64,000 nucleotides of DNA from JAFGLZ01 sp964390905 (lineage in GTDB: Bacteria; Planctomycetota; Phycisphaerae; UBA1845; JAFGLZ01). The position numbers and the translations under genes are program-made. The DNA is taken from the NCBI GenBank assembly GCA_964390905.1, contig CAYMLO010000037.1, positions 4,261 to 68,260 on the forward strand. Reading direction: 5' to 3'. Below the pieces are notes generated by a model. The model saw only the letters and a list, made by a program, of their open reading frames with translations, searched no databases and had not been told where the DNA came from. This document shows positions 37,316-46,219 of this stretch, piece after piece (positions within the stretch are counted from its first letter, which is position 1; each line of letters begins with the position of its first letter).

Positions 37316-37984
37316 CTAGATCTCGTGCCATTCGTCTTTGGTCTCAGCAACCTTGAAGGGCCCGAGATCCGGCTTGATTTCGACGCGGTATTTGCCCTTG
37401 AAGCCGACGGGTACTCGCCACGAGTACCGACAGGTGCCGCCTCAGCCGTACCGGAACGTGCCGGTGTGAAGGACCTTGCCGGCGGCGTCCAGGATCTTCA
37501 GCGTCGGTGGGGGTCTGTGACTTCGGTTGCGGTAGACGACCGGGGAGTAGACCTCGCCGGCCTGCCCGGTGATGCTCAGGTCGATAAAGACGATGTCGCC
37601 GCGTCGCTGCGGATGGGCCCTGACCACGAGCGGCGGGCCGGCCTTCAGGACTGTTGTCTCATTCTTGCGGACGCGGATCGACCCGAGCCGGCCGAAGTCA
37701 CTATGACACATCAACGTCCAGGTCCCCCCCGGCGTTCGTGACGACCCGTCGCCTTCTGACAGCTCGGTGACAAGAGCGATCCACTCGGGTCCGTACGTAC
37801 CGGCCGGGAAGGCCACCGTGCCCGATTCCTGGGTGATCTTGGTGGTCTTGCCCCAGCCGTGGCGGACCTGGACAGCCACGCCCGGAGTCGCGATCTTGAC
37901 GTACCCGGGTTCGCCCGCACAGCCCGAGCAGACCGCCAGGCCCGCTGCCAGCAGCGCGGCGATTCGCGTTTCGCTTCGAGGCAT
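37316..37984 (-). CDS. Candidate selenocysteine-containing exported lipoprotein (in-frame UGA)
   Basis: A standard reading stops at the UGA at 37442-37444, giving 180 residues ending FRYG. The same frame continues without interruption for 41 codons to a TAG at 37316-37318, starting GGTCRYSW and ending DEWHEI, with about three quarters of third positions G or C, as in real genes here. The UGA would place Sec181 in a U-G-G-T-C context, a plausible redox pair with the next Cys. A hairpin of SECIS type follows the UGA. ATG 37984 has AAGGGGA upstream and begins a signal peptide with a possible lipidation Cys (CSGC). The rest is an uncharacterised beta-rich protein. The machinery (selA, selB, selC, selD) is not in the window. 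Confidence 0.65.
37410..37428 (-). promoter_or_regulatory. Candidate bacterial SECIS element
   Basis: On the coding strand GGTACTC (37428-37422) pairs perfectly with GAGTACC (37416-37410), closing a 5-base loop GTGGC. The loop starts 20 bases after the UGA and its first base is G. Known bacterial SECIS elements have the apical loop about 16-37 bases after UGA, at least 4 bp of upper stem, and a G in the first two loop positions, so all three criteria are met. Confidence 0.6.
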
Positions 37985-38320
37985 GCATGGTCCCCTTACG
38001 TGCACGTCATCCATCTCCTTGTCCGTCATCCCTCACAATGCTACCCCGAACGGGGGGGCGATCCAAACGCGGCGAGCCGGCGGATCATGGCGGGCGAGCC
38101 GCGTGAGGGCCGGGCGCGCCCGGAATGGGCGGCCCGGTTTGCTTCACTGGCCTGCGGGCTCGGCGTCAGGCCTGGCAGCGGCCGGACCGGACGGGGTCCC
38201 TGGAAGCATAGTCTACCTATCGGCAAATGCCGCCGAAAATGTTAGGGTAATGTTCGCTTTTGCTGCAACTCCCTTAACTGTCACTATCAGAGGCTGTTAC
38301 GGTATGGGCCGTCCCGCGGT
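37985..38320. other. Intergenic region upstream of the candidate selenoprotein gene
   Basis: A 336-bp interval between two minus-strand genes. No convincing ORF is present. The half next to the lipoprotein gene (38215-38290) is AT-richer and holds a possible minus-strand promoter; the other half is very GC-rich. Confidence 0.4.
38239..38268 (-). promoter_or_regulatory. Possible promoter of the candidate selenoprotein gene
   Basis: Read on the minus strand, TTGCAG (38268-38263) and TAACAT (38244-38239) are 18 bp apart. Both match the consensus at four positions and lie in an AT-rich patch. The leader to the ATG at 37984 would be about 250 bases. Confidence 0.35.
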
Positions 38321-39115
38321 TCACGTCTTGAAGTAGAATCGAAGCGGCAGCGGGCCGATCGGGGCGGGTTGCAGCGGCTGGGAGGTCGGGCGCGCGGCGG
38401 GTTGGGTGGTCGGCACGCGGTGGACGACCATCTCGACGGTGAATTCCTCCTTCCGGCAGAGTTCGTAGTCGAAGACGACGTGCCCGACGGCCACGAACCC
38501 CGGATCCACCGTCCGCGTTCGCCACAACGACGCGACGAACCGGGCAACGCGCTCGCGCCGACGGTAGTAGGCCCGGGACGCCTCTTCGTAGTCGTAGGGG
38601 TAGTAGTACGGCGGGTCGTACGGCCAATAAGGGTAGGCGTAGTGCCGGTACCAGGGATGCGCGTATCGATACCAGTACGGGTCGGCATGGTGGTGCCATC
38701 CGCCATGGCCGACGCTGACGTACACGCGAGGCGCTGCTGGCACGGAGGTCGGTGGGGGATCGCCCTGGGCCATCTCCGCATAGCGCTTGAACTGATCCGG
38801 GGGAATGCTCGACCGCCCCAAGCCATCATCGCCGACCAGGATGACGTCCTGTCTGGCCAGCGTCGCCGCTCGCGTGCTCTGGTTGAGCAGCTCGATCTTG
38901 ACGCCGACGATGAGTTCGTCCTCTTCGAGCCCGACAGCCACGGGCGTGACGACGACGGCGAGGCCCTCGCGTTCGATCAGGGCGGCGCGGCCTTTGCGGA
39001 GCAAGGTCTGTCCTGGATGCTCCATGGCCCTGAGCTTGGGCGCGCACCCACCCGCAGCGGCTATCAGACAGCCTGAGGCGATCACGCCCAGCAGCGCTCT
39101 GGCGGAACGTGTCAC
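38321..39115 (-). CDS. Uncharacterised lipoprotein with Tyr/His/Pro-rich segment
   Basis: A 264-residue protein starting at GTG 39115, with GGAG upstream. The N-terminus is a signal peptide with two possible lipidation Cys (IASGC and AAGGC). Residues about 125-170 form a low-complexity stretch of Tyr, His, Trp and Pro (WHHHADPYWYRYAHPW), which could bind metal or form an extended surface. The rest (about 35-110 and 185-240) looks like a compact beta domain. No family was recognised. It is divergent from hemL. Confidence 0.65.
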   Translation of the reverse strand: MTRSARALLGVIASGCLIAAAGGCAPKLRAMEHPGQTLLRKGRAALIEREGLAVVVTPVAVGLEEDELIVGVKIELLNQSTRAATLARQDVILVGDDGLGRSSIPPDQFKRYAEMAQGDPPPTSVPAAPRVYVSVGHGGWHHHADPYWYRYAHPWYRHYAYPYWPYDPPYYYPYDYEEASRAYYRRRERVARFVASLWRTRTVDPGFVAVGHVVFDYELCRKEEFTVEMVVHRVPTTQPAARPTSQPLQPAPIGPLPLRFYFKT

Positions 39116-39170
39116 GATGAGGCTCCGAGAACACCCCGACGACGGAGAGTTATTCTACCACATCGCCGGT

Positions 39171-39198
39171 TTGACAGTACGGGATCGAGTCCTATCAT
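39171..39198 (+). promoter_or_regulatory. Sigma-70-type promoter of hemL
   Basis: TTGACA (39171-39176) and TATCAT (39193-39198) are 16 bp apart. Transcription would start about 39205-39206, which is the A of the ATG at 39206, so hemL may be read from a leaderless mRNA. Confidence 0.65.
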
Positions 39199-39205
39199 GT
39201 TCGGC

Positions 39206-40507
39206 ATGAGCCAAGCCAAACAGAGAAGCAGCGCTCGATCGGCGGAGGCGTACGAGGCCGCCTGCAAGGTCCTGCCCGGCGGGGTTGATTCGCCGGTCCG
39301 GGCCTTCGGCGCAGTCGGGGGAACGCCGCGGTTCATCTACAAGGCCAAGGGCGCCATCCTGACCGACATCGACGAGAACGAATACATCGACTACGTGGGC
39401 TCGTGGGGGCCGCTCATCCTCGGGCACGCGGAGGACCGTGTGACGGCGGCGGCCGTCAAGGCCCTTCACCACGGATCGAGCTTCGGCGCTCCCACCCTCT
39501 TAGAGACGCAGCTGGCCGAGTTGGTCGTCGCGGCGGTCCCCAGCATCGAGAAGGTGCGGTTCGTCAACAGCGGCACCGAGGCGACGATGAGCGCGATCCG
39601 GCTCGCCCGGGCGTTCACCGGGCGGGATGTCGTCGTGAAGGTCGAAGGGTGTTATCACGGTCACGTCGATGCGCTGCTGGTGTCGGCCGGCTCGGGTGCG
39701 ACGACGTTCGGCACGCCCAGCTCGCCCGGCGTTCCCGATTCGGTGGTCGGTTCGACGGTGGTGATTCCCTTTAACGATCTGTCCGCCGCCCGGGCGGCCT
39801 TCGATGAGCACGCGGACCGGATCGCGTGTTGCGTCATCGAGCCGGTGGCCGGCAATATGGGCTGCATCCCGCCGGCGGAGGGGTATCTCCAGGGACTTCG
39901 CGATCTGTCCCACAGATGCGGGGCGGTCTTGATCTTCGACGAGGTCATGACGGGGTTCCGAGTGGCGTACGGTGGCGCACAAGCCCTGTATGGCGTTCAG
40001 CCTGACATGACCTGTCTGGGCAAGATCATCGGCGGCGGGCTGCCCGTGGGCGCGTTTGGCGGCCGGGCGGAGATCATGGAACGGCTCTCACCTTTGGGGC
40101 CGGTCTACCAGGCGGGGACGCTCAGCGGCAATCCGCTGGCGATGGCGGCGGGGATCGCGACGGTCGAGGCGCTGGGGGACCCGGAGGTGTATAAGGCGCT
40201 GGAAGTGACGTCGGCGAGGTTGGCCGACGGTTTGGCGCGGGCGGCGGGGGACGCGGGGGTGCCGACGTACCACACGCGCGTTGGCAGCATGATGTGCATG
40301 TTCTTCGTCGGCGGACCGGTGACGGACTATGCGTCGGTGAAGCGATGCGACACGCAGGCGTACGCCCGGTTTTTCCACGGCATGCTGGATCGGGGCGTCT
40401 ACTTTGCGCCGTCGCAGTTCGAGTGTGCGTTCGTCTCGACGGCCCACACCGACGCGCTGATCGACCGGACCATCGAAGCCGCTGCAGCGACGCTGGCGTC
40501 CGCGTGA
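39206..40507 (+). CDS. hemL: Glutamate-1-semialdehyde 2,1-aminomutase
   Basis: A cytoplasmic PLP enzyme that makes 5-aminolevulinate from glutamate-1-semialdehyde in the C5 haem pathway. The family hallmarks are intact: VLPGGVDSPVRAF near the N-terminus, LIFDEVMTGFRV for the cofactor, and Lys273 in GKIIGGGLPVG as the Schiff-base lysine. At 433 residues it has the usual length. An upstream in-frame ATG (39197) overlaps the promoter -10 element, so ATG 39206 is preferred. No other hem gene is nearby. Confidence 0.93.
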   Translation: MSQAKQRSSARSAEAYEAACKVLPGGVDSPVRAFGAVGGTPRFIYKAKGAILTDIDENEYIDYVGSWGPLILGHAEDRVTAAAVKALHHGSSFGAPTLLETQLAELVVAAVPSIEKVRFVNSGTEATMSAIRLARAFTGRDVVVKVEGCYHGHVDALLVSAGSGATTFGTPSSPGVPDSVVGSTVVIPFNDLSAARAAFDEHADRIACCVIEPVAGNMGCIPPAEGYLQGLRDLSHRCGAVLIFDEVMTGFRVAYGGAQALYGVQPDMTCLGKIIGGGLPVGAFGGRAEIMERLSPLGPVYQAGTLSGNPLAMAAGIATVEALGDPEVYKALEVTSARLADGLARAAGDAGVPTYHTRVGSMMCMFFVGGPVTDYASVKRCDTQAYARFFHGMLDRGVYFAPSQFECAFVSTAHTDALIDRTIEAAAATLASA

Positions 40508-40648
40508 GGATCGCATCGGAGAGGAGCACGAGGAACCTGTTCGCGGGCGGGAGATCAGGAGACGAGCTGAAGTCCAGGCCCGACCCGCTTGGCCGACGCG
40601 GGGAGGCGGATACCGGCGTGGCTGGTTCGGTAAGGAGCTCCTTGTACC

Positions 40649-41509
40649 ATGGACCAAAAACCGAAGTCGGAACTCGCGGTGTTGGGTGACTACCTCGGCG
40701 CGGTGGGGTCGGTGCGGAAGGCGCGGTCCGTTTTCCTGACGATCGTGCTGCTCAGCCTGCTGTTCCACATCGGGGCGTACTGCACGGGACGTTGGGGCCA
40801 TCAAGTGGCTGACTCGCTCGGGGATCTCCGGCGGGACGGCGACCTGCGGTCCGCGCCGGGGTCGCATCCCGCAAGTGGTCCGTCCACCCGGGCAACCACG
40901 CCGCTTGCAGCGGCGGCTCCGGCCAAGTCTCGGGCTGCGGGTCCGAAAGCGCCTGCTGCATCTGCGCCGCAGCAATCTACTCCGGCCAAGACCGTCCCAA
41001 CGACGAAGCCAATCGGGAAGATTGTCTATGAAAAACAGAAGCGTCCCGGAGCCGCGGGCCCGCTGGCGGAGGGCATTCTGGGCGAGGAGTACATCGCCGC
41101 GACCATGCCGTTGGCCCAGTTCGCGGGACTGGCGGCCAGCGTCTTGTTGATCATGACCTACCTGATCGGCGTGAACGTCTGTCTGGGCGGGCGGATGGGC
41201 GGTGTGTGCTACGCGACCTCGGCGCTTTTCTGGTCGATCGTGCTGGTGGCGCTGCTGTTCCCGTGGCGGCATCTCGTGCCGGGCATGACGCTCGAGCTGC
41301 CAGATGCCTTCTTCGACATGGATCAACTCCGAGGAGGCCTGGAGGACCCGCTGGAGTCGACACTGTCCTATGTCTTGCACTACGGACGGTTCCTGGGATG
41401 CCCGATCCTGGCCTTCCTGGCCGCTTCGGTGTCCAGCGTCCGGTTTGGCCAAGCCTGCCGTCAGGTCAAGCGTGCGGTCGAGCCGCTGATCGCGATGAAG
41501 GTGGTGTGA
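40649..41509 (+). CDS. Uncharacterised membrane protein
   Basis: A 286-residue protein with about four hydrophobic segments (roughly 30-46, 150-172, 185-205 and 250-268). Between the first and second is an Ala/Pro/Lys-rich, probably disordered linker of about 90 residues. Cys and Gly occur in the second pair of segments. No family was recognised. The gene stands 140 bp after hemL in the same direction and may be read with it. Confidence 0.65.
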   Translation: MDQKPKSELAVLGDYLGAVGSVRKARSVFLTIVLLSLLFHIGAYCTGRWGHQVADSLGDLRRDGDLRSAPGSHPASGPSTRATTPLAAAAPAKSRAAGPKAPAASAPQQSTPAKTVPTTKPIGKIVYEKQKRPGAAGPLAEGILGEEYIAATMPLAQFAGLAASVLLIMTYLIGVNVCLGGRMGGVCYATSALFWSIVLVALLFPWRHLVPGMTLELPDAFFDMDQLRGGLEDPLESTLSYVLHYGRFLGCPILAFLAASVSSVRFGQACRQVKRAVEPLIAMKVV

Positions 41510-42005
41510 GGTCCCGGGTCCCGGGTCCCGGGTTCCGCGGTCCGGGTCTCGGGTGTGTAGCTCCGGCCGATAACGCCGGTCGGGACGACCTCATGCTCTT
41601 CATTCTCGGGACCCGGAACCCGGGCGCCTCGTCACTTTTCCCATTTTTCCACATCTGCACAAACGGAAAAGATATCGTAGATTCACTCCTGAACGTTTGC
41701 AGTCCCCCGAAGGCGGGGCTGGACGAGGTCAGCCTGGAACGTCGTGTCGAGTGACGTGGCGCCAGCGATGCCGACACCTGATGTTGATCGGAGGGGATGA
41801 CATCAGGCCACCCGTTCGGCGTCCCGCTGTCGTCGCGACATCGGCCGAGTCGTTCGCGGGCGGACGGGTCAGGGATAAGGCGGACCTGGCAAGCGACCCA
41901 TGTCGGGCAGGTCGGCGATCCCGGACACTGTCGCCCGCGGCTGACCGCGTCTCGCCCACAGCGTTTGGCCCGGGGGTGAGAAGACCGACACGAAAGGGGG
42001 GTTGA
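41510..42005. other. Gap with heptamer repeats and an inverted repeat
   Basis: A 496-bp interval with no credible gene. It begins with the GTCCCGG repeats described separately. An AT-richer stretch near 41635-41700 may hold a promoter, but no clear -35/-10 pair was found before the lipoprotein gene at 42006. Confidence 0.4.
41511..41624. repeat. GTCCCGG heptamer repeats with an inverted copy
   Basis: Three perfect direct copies of GTCCCGG (41511-41531) are followed by degenerate copies to about 41553. CCCGGGTTCCG (41527-41537) recurs inverted as CGGAACCCGGG (41614-41624), so the whole can fold into a large stem with an 76-base loop. It directly follows the stop of the membrane-protein gene. 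Confidence 0.6.
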
Positions 42006-42758
42006 ATGAACCCGCACCGCACCAAGAAGCCGAGTCGATCAGCCTTCAGATGGTGGCTGGCCGTCTCCGTGGCGTCCCTGACAGTGGCCGGGTGCTCTCC
42101 GCCCATGCCTGACATTAGCCCCGCGGGAACAGGCGATCCGGTGACGGTGCAGGACGTCAAGGACCACTGGTTCCGGCTGGTCAGTGATGAGCAGCCGGTC
42201 ATCGAGGTCCGCCCGCTCGTGGCCGAGAGCCTCGTGAACGCCCTGGCGGACTCGCTGCTGGCTTGGGTTCCCGAACTCAGTGAGACCCACCCGCTCTACA
42301 TCCATGTGTCCAGGAAGCTGGACGGCGGGGCGGTGGCCGATCTGTCGAACGGGGCGTACGTGGCGTTCGAGCTGCCCGCGTCTCAGCAGATCGCGCCGGT
42401 CGAGCAGGAGGATGGGTCGCTGTTGTTCGAGGGATCGGATCTCACCCAGTTCCTCACCGACCCGATGCTCTATGCCTCGAAGACCGAGGGGCGGTTCGGC
42501 AATGGCTACGAAGACCCTCTGGAAGCGTTTCTCCCTGACGGCGTGCCGATGCCCGACGTGACGATCAAGCTCTGGCTCTACCGAGAAGCCGAGCATGCGG
42601 ACCTTCGGTTCTGCGTCAGCGCGGAGGCGTCCGTCGACCTTATGGTCGTCGGTGCGGTGGAGGCCCGAGTCACGTTGAACGGAATCGCCCACGCCACGGA
42701 CGGCCCGGAGGCCGATGGCCTGGTCCCGGGCGAGTTCGTCGGCCTGGACAATTGGTGA
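42006..42758 (+). CDS. Uncharacterised lipoprotein
   Basis: A 250-residue protein with a lipoprotein signal peptide (VASLTVAGC, Cys about residue 30). The mature part is acidic and has no recognised domain; it has the alternating pattern of a beta-rich fold (LYIHVSRKLDGG, DVTIKLWLYREAEH). AAAGGGGGG lies just before the ATG. A strong terminator follows 45 bp after the stop, so it ends its own transcription unit. Confidence 0.65.
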   Translation: MNPHRTKKPSRSAFRWWLAVSVASLTVAGCSPPMPDISPAGTGDPVTVQDVKDHWFRLVSDEQPVIEVRPLVAESLVNALADSLLAWVPELSETHPLYIHVSRKLDGGAVADLSNGAYVAFELPASQQIAPVEQEDGSLLFEGSDLTQFLTDPMLYASKTEGRFGNGYEDPLEAFLPDGVPMPDVTIKLWLYREAEHADLRFCVSAEASVDLMVVGAVEARVTLNGIAHATDGPEADGLVPGEFVGLDNW

Positions 42759-42803
42759 GAAGACGGCGGCGGCTGAACCGATCGACGCCAGATGTGCGAA
42801 TAC

Positions 42804-42841
42804 CCGGCGGCTCCCGTGGAGACGGGGGCCGCCGGTCGTTT
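42804..42841 (+). terminator. Rho-independent terminator
   Basis: A 14-bp stem (42804-42817 with 42822-42835, one T-G pair) closes a GGAG tetraloop and is followed by TCGTTTTA. It lies 45 bp after the lipoprotein gene and is the clearest intrinsic terminator in the window. Confidence 0.85.
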
Positions 42842-42961
42842 TACGCCGAGACGTCCGCGATCGCCTCGACGGATCGCCGCGTCCGTTGACGCCTCCGGTG
42901 CAGCCGGGTAACTTGAAGGGGAACGAAGAGTCGATGCGGCATGATGAGGCGAGGACGACTC

Positions 42962-44335
42962 ATGCAAAGGGCCGTGGTGATCGGGCTCAGCCTTGCTGGG
43001 CTGGCGGTTCTGTCGGGCTGTCGCGAGCGCTCGGCCGAGCCGGCGCGCAACCGCAACCTGGGCGACGAGGCGGGCGAGTTGATGCCTGTGGCAGTCGCCC
43101 CGGCTGATCCGAGGATCCTCGAGGATCAGAAGAGCGTGACCGCCGAGGGCGGTCGACGGCCGTCCGGAAAGAAGGCCAAGGAGGAAGAGGAGACGAGCGA
43201 GGAGGGGGACGCGAAGCCCAAGCCGGGGTCATTGAGCGACCTTGCCAAAAAGGCAAAAGACAAGGGCAAAGGACCCGAGAAGGCCAAGGGCGGATCCCTG
43301 GCTGAGTTGGCCAAGAAGGCCAAAGAAAAGATCGAAAAGGACAAAAAGCCCGAGAAGTCCAAGGCGGAGGCCCTCGCCGAACTCACCAAGCAGGCCACGC
43401 AAGGCAAGAAGGGCACGCCCACGACGGCCAAGGCTGAGCAGTTCATTGGGAGGCTGGCCAAGGGCCAATTCGACGCTGTGGTCAAAGAGTTCGCGCCAGA
43501 GATGGTGAAGACCTTGCCGGCCAAGAAGCTCAAGGGGATGTGGGGGGGGCTGGTTTCCCAGTTGGGGGCGCTGAGAAGCGCTGGGCCCGGCGTGGAACAG
43601 AAGGCAGGGGCGCTCACGATCGTGAACGTGCCCTGCAAGTTCGCTCGGGCGACGCTGCACGCGACGGTCACCTACGACCAGAAGGGCAAGGTCGCGGGGC
43701 TCGGGTTCGGCCCGCCGGCCGCCCCGGGCGCCGAACCAGCGACGAAGCCGGCTGGCAAGCCCTCGGCCAAGAAAGCGTCCCCCAAGAAGGCACCCCCGGC
43801 GAGGAAACCCGCTGGCAAGAGGCCCAAGGGCAAGCCGAGCGCGAAGCCGTCGCCCAAGCCGGCGGTCAGCAAGAAGACTGCCACCGCGAAGCCGGCAGCG
43901 GGCGACGGATCGGAAGCCAATGACAACGAAGAAGAGATCAGAATCCCGCCCGAACTCAAGGACTCAGCCGCAAAAGCCTTCGATGAGGGGAAGGACTACT
44001 TCATCTGGCCGAATGGGGAGGGGCCGTTCACGCGCAGAAAAGAGGGGTTCGTTGTGTTGCCCGTCTTCTACGTGGCAAAGCCCAAGCCCAAGCCATTCTA
44101 TATTGTCTCATTGATCCTCACGAAAGACCCCGCCGGCAGCGCAGTCTCCGAGAAGTCGTGCTGGAGCAAGTACGAGGATGCGAAAGAACGAGGGCGGGCT
44201 GCTACCACGGTGATCGATCTAGATAAGACTCTCTCTGGTAGGGGCAAGGCTACTGTTTTTCTCAGTTCAAAGCCAGGTCCGGATTTTCATCCGATAAGCA
44301 ACAAGTTGAAGCTGGACGTCGTCTTTCAGGATTAG
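42962..44335 (+). CDS. Lys/Ala-rich lipoprotein with DUF3887-like domain
   Basis: A 457-residue protein. ATG 42962 is preferred (MQRAVVIGL) because the lipoprotein signal then has normal length, with lipobox LSGC. Residues about 40-150 are Lys/Glu/Ala-rich, with repeats of the type SLxxLAKKAK. A DUF3887-like domain follows (FIGRLAKGQFDAVVKEFAPEM ... MWGGLVSQLG, about 155-235). A second Lys/Pro/Ala-rich linker leads to a C-terminal region ending LKLDVVFQD. The last 100 codons use fewer G/C third positions than their neighbours. Function unknown. Confidence 0.7.
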   Translation: MQRAVVIGLSLAGLAVLSGCRERSAEPARNRNLGDEAGELMPVAVAPADPRILEDQKSVTAEGGRRPSGKKAKEEEETSEEGDAKPKPGSLSDLAKKAKDKGKGPEKAKGGSLAELAKKAKEKIEKDKKPEKSKAEALAELTKQATQGKKGTPTTAKAEQFIGRLAKGQFDAVVKEFAPEMVKTLPAKKLKGMWGGLVSQLGALRSAGPGVEQKAGALTIVNVPCKFARATLHATVTYDQKGKVAGLGFGPPAAPGAEPATKPAGKPSAKKASPKKAPPARKPAGKRPKGKPSAKPSPKPAVSKKTATAKPAAGDGSEANDNEEEIRIPPELKDSAAKAFDEGKDYFIWPNGEGPFTRRKEGFVVLPVFYVAKPKPKPFYIVSLILTKDPAGSAVSEKSCWSKYEDAKERGRAATTVIDLDKTLSGRGKATVFLSSKPGPDFHPISNKLKLDVVFQD

Positions 44336-44784
44336 CTTCTTCAGACGGCACCATTAGCGCTGCGTCCGAGGTGTGGCCCGGGCCTGGGCCGACAGAGGGC
44401 GACGCTGCATATGCATGCACCCGGAGAACGAAGCGCTGGACCGAGGGCGCGCGTACCGGGTCGCATTACCCGATTGTCTTGAGTCGTGGCTGCTGTGAAC
44501 CGAAACGTCATCAGGACTGGCCCGGTGCTGTTCTCAGCAAATCCGCTCTGGGAGAAACGGGGGTAGGAACGGATGCCCTTTCCTCGTGCTGTCAGCGGCA
44601 TAGACTGCGACCGAACCGAGCTCATTTGTGTAGTTTGTGGGCGTCAACAGCGCAATCGCGCCACCATCGAAAGATGCTTCCAGAATCGTGCGGCGCTACT
44701 CAGTCCTGGGAAGGATGGGGGACTGCGACGAGACCTGGATAGGTGCGGGCGATGCCCCCGCGGCCTGTGCGGGCGCAGTGCTAC
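44336..44784. other. Intergenic region before the queuosine genes
   Basis: A 449-bp interval with no convincing gene. I looked for a preQ1 riboswitch (type I or II) because que genes follow, and found no matching A-rich core next to a ribosome site. A small GGCCC/GGGCC hairpin lies near 44376. Confidence 0.4.
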
Positions 44785-45477
44785 ATGAGCGAATGCAAGG
44801 CAGTCTGTCTGGTCAGCGGGGGGATGGACTCGGCGACGTGTCTGGCGGTCGCCGGGTCGGAGGGGTTCTCTTGCCATGCACTGACGTTCGACTATGGGCA
44901 GCGGCATGTGCATGAACTGAACGCAGCGCGGACGCTGGTCGAGAAGCTGGGTGCGGCCGAACACAAGATCGTCACGATCGATCTGCGGGCGTTTGGCGGC
45001 TCGGCGTTGACCGATGCGATCGACGTGCCCAAGGATCAGCCCCTCGAAGGCCGCGATTCTGGTATCCCCGTGACGTACGTCCCGGCCCGCAACACTATCC
45101 TGCTATCCTACGCGCTGGCGTGGGCGGAGGTGCTGGGCGCGTGGGACATTTTCATCGGCGTCAACGCGGTGGACTACAGCGGCTATCCGGACTGCCGGCC
45201 GGCGTACATCGACGCGTACGAGCGGATGGCGAACCTGGCCACCAAGGCGGCCGTCGAGGGTGATCGCCGCATGACCATCCATGCCCCGCTGATCTCGCTG
45301 ACCAAGGTGGACATCATCCGGCGCGGTCTGGCGTTGGGCGTGGACTACGCTTGGACGCACAGCTGCTACGACCCCGCGTCGGACGGCAGGGCGTGCGGAC
45401 GTTGCGACGCATGCCGGATTCGTCGGGCCGGGTTCGAGCAAGCGAGTGTGGCGGACCCGACCGACTACGTTTCATGA
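44785..45477 (+). CDS. queC: 7-cyano-7-deazaguanine (preQ0) synthase
   Basis: An ATP-dependent enzyme that turns 7-carboxy-7-deazaguanine plus ammonia into preQ0, on the route to queuosine. The PP-loop signature LVSGGMDSATCL is at the N-terminus, and four Cys near the C-terminus (CYDP ... CGRCDAC) form the zinc site. The protein has 230 residues, as expected. ATG 44785 is chosen because the family begins close to the PP-loop; the frame continues upstream to 44743. First gene of the que set. Confidence 0.95.
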   Translation: MSECKAVCLVSGGMDSATCLAVAGSEGFSCHALTFDYGQRHVHELNAARTLVEKLGAAEHKIVTIDLRAFGGSALTDAIDVPKDQPLEGRDSGIPVTYVPARNTILLSYALAWAEVLGAWDIFIGVNAVDYSGYPDCRPAYIDAYERMANLATKAAVEGDRRMTIHAPLISLTKVDIIRRGLALGVDYAWTHSCYDPASDGRACGRCDACRIRRAGFEQASVADPTDYVS

Positions 45478-45491
45478 CGCTCGAGTGAACG

Positions 45492-46178
45492 ATGAGGATT
45501 GCCGAGCTGTTCTACTCGATTCAGGGCGAGGGCACGCTGGCGGGCGTACCGTCGGCGTTCGTGCGGACCGCCGGGTGCAACCTGGCTTGCCGATGGTGTG
45601 ACACCGCGTATGCCCTTTGCGCCGCCGACGGGGAGGACATGTCCGTCTCGGACGTCGTCGAGATCATCGGGAAGTGGCCGGCGCGGCACGTCGTGGTGAC
45701 CGGCGGCGAACCGATGATCCAACCCGACGTGGTTGAGCTGACCCGGGCGTTGCGGGATCAGGGCCGACACATCACGATCGAAACGGCCGGGACGATCTAC
45801 AAACCAGTGCGGTGCGATCTGATGAGCATCAGCCCCAAGCTGACCAACTCCACGCCGCAAGGGACCGACAGCGGCGCCCAGGGCGAGCACCACGAGGCTA
45901 GGCGCGTCAACGTCGAGGTCCTCCTGCGTCTGATGGCCGGCTATGACTACCAGTTGAAGTTCGTCATCGCCTCGCCGAACGACCTGGACGAAATCCAGCA
46001 GTTGCTGGTCCAGCTGCGCCGTCCCGACCCGGGCCGTGTCCTGCTGATGCCCGAAGGCACGGATCGAGACACGCTCCACGAGCGTGCGGCGTGGCTGATC
46101 GAGCTGTGCAAGGAGACGGGATTCCGGTACTGCCCGCGCTTGCAGATCGAGCTGTTCGGGCATCGACGCGGCGTGTAG
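45492..46178 (+). CDS. queE: 7-carboxy-7-deazaguanine synthase (radical SAM)
   Basis: A radical-SAM enzyme that converts 6-carboxytetrahydropterin to 7-carboxy-7-deazaguanine. The Fe-S ligands are Cys29, Cys33 and Cys36 in CNLACRWC, the standard CxxxCxxC. The YSIQGEGTLAGVPSAFVR start is typical of QueE. 228 residues. It lies 14 bp after queC and 41 bp before queD, all in the same direction. Confidence 0.95.
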   Translation: MRIAELFYSIQGEGTLAGVPSAFVRTAGCNLACRWCDTAYALCAADGEDMSVSDVVEIIGKWPARHVVVTGGEPMIQPDVVELTRALRDQGRHITIETAGTIYKPVRCDLMSISPKLTNSTPQGTDSGAQGEHHEARRVNVEVLLRLMAGYDYQLKFVIASPNDLDEIQQLLVQLRRPDPGRVLLMPEGTDRDTLHERAAWLIELCKETGFRYCPRLQIELFGHRRGV

Positions 46179-46219
46179 GATAGTCGGGCCGGTGGATCCA
46201 AGCGGCGGAGGACTTATCC

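Noticed and set aside
37442..38029. Reading the minus-strand lipoprotein as an ordinary 195-residue protein ending at the UGA
   Set aside because: The start at 38029 lacks a ribosome site while 37984 has one, and the frame continues beyond the UGA with normal coding composition and a SECIS-like hairpin.
41697..42005. Plus-strand frame of 102 residues before the lipoprotein at 42006
   Set aside because: No ribosome site, no recognisable domain, and it ends exactly in the leader of the next gene.
44336..44784. preQ1 riboswitch upstream of queC
   Set aside because: No matching loop and A-rich tail near the ribosome site of queC.
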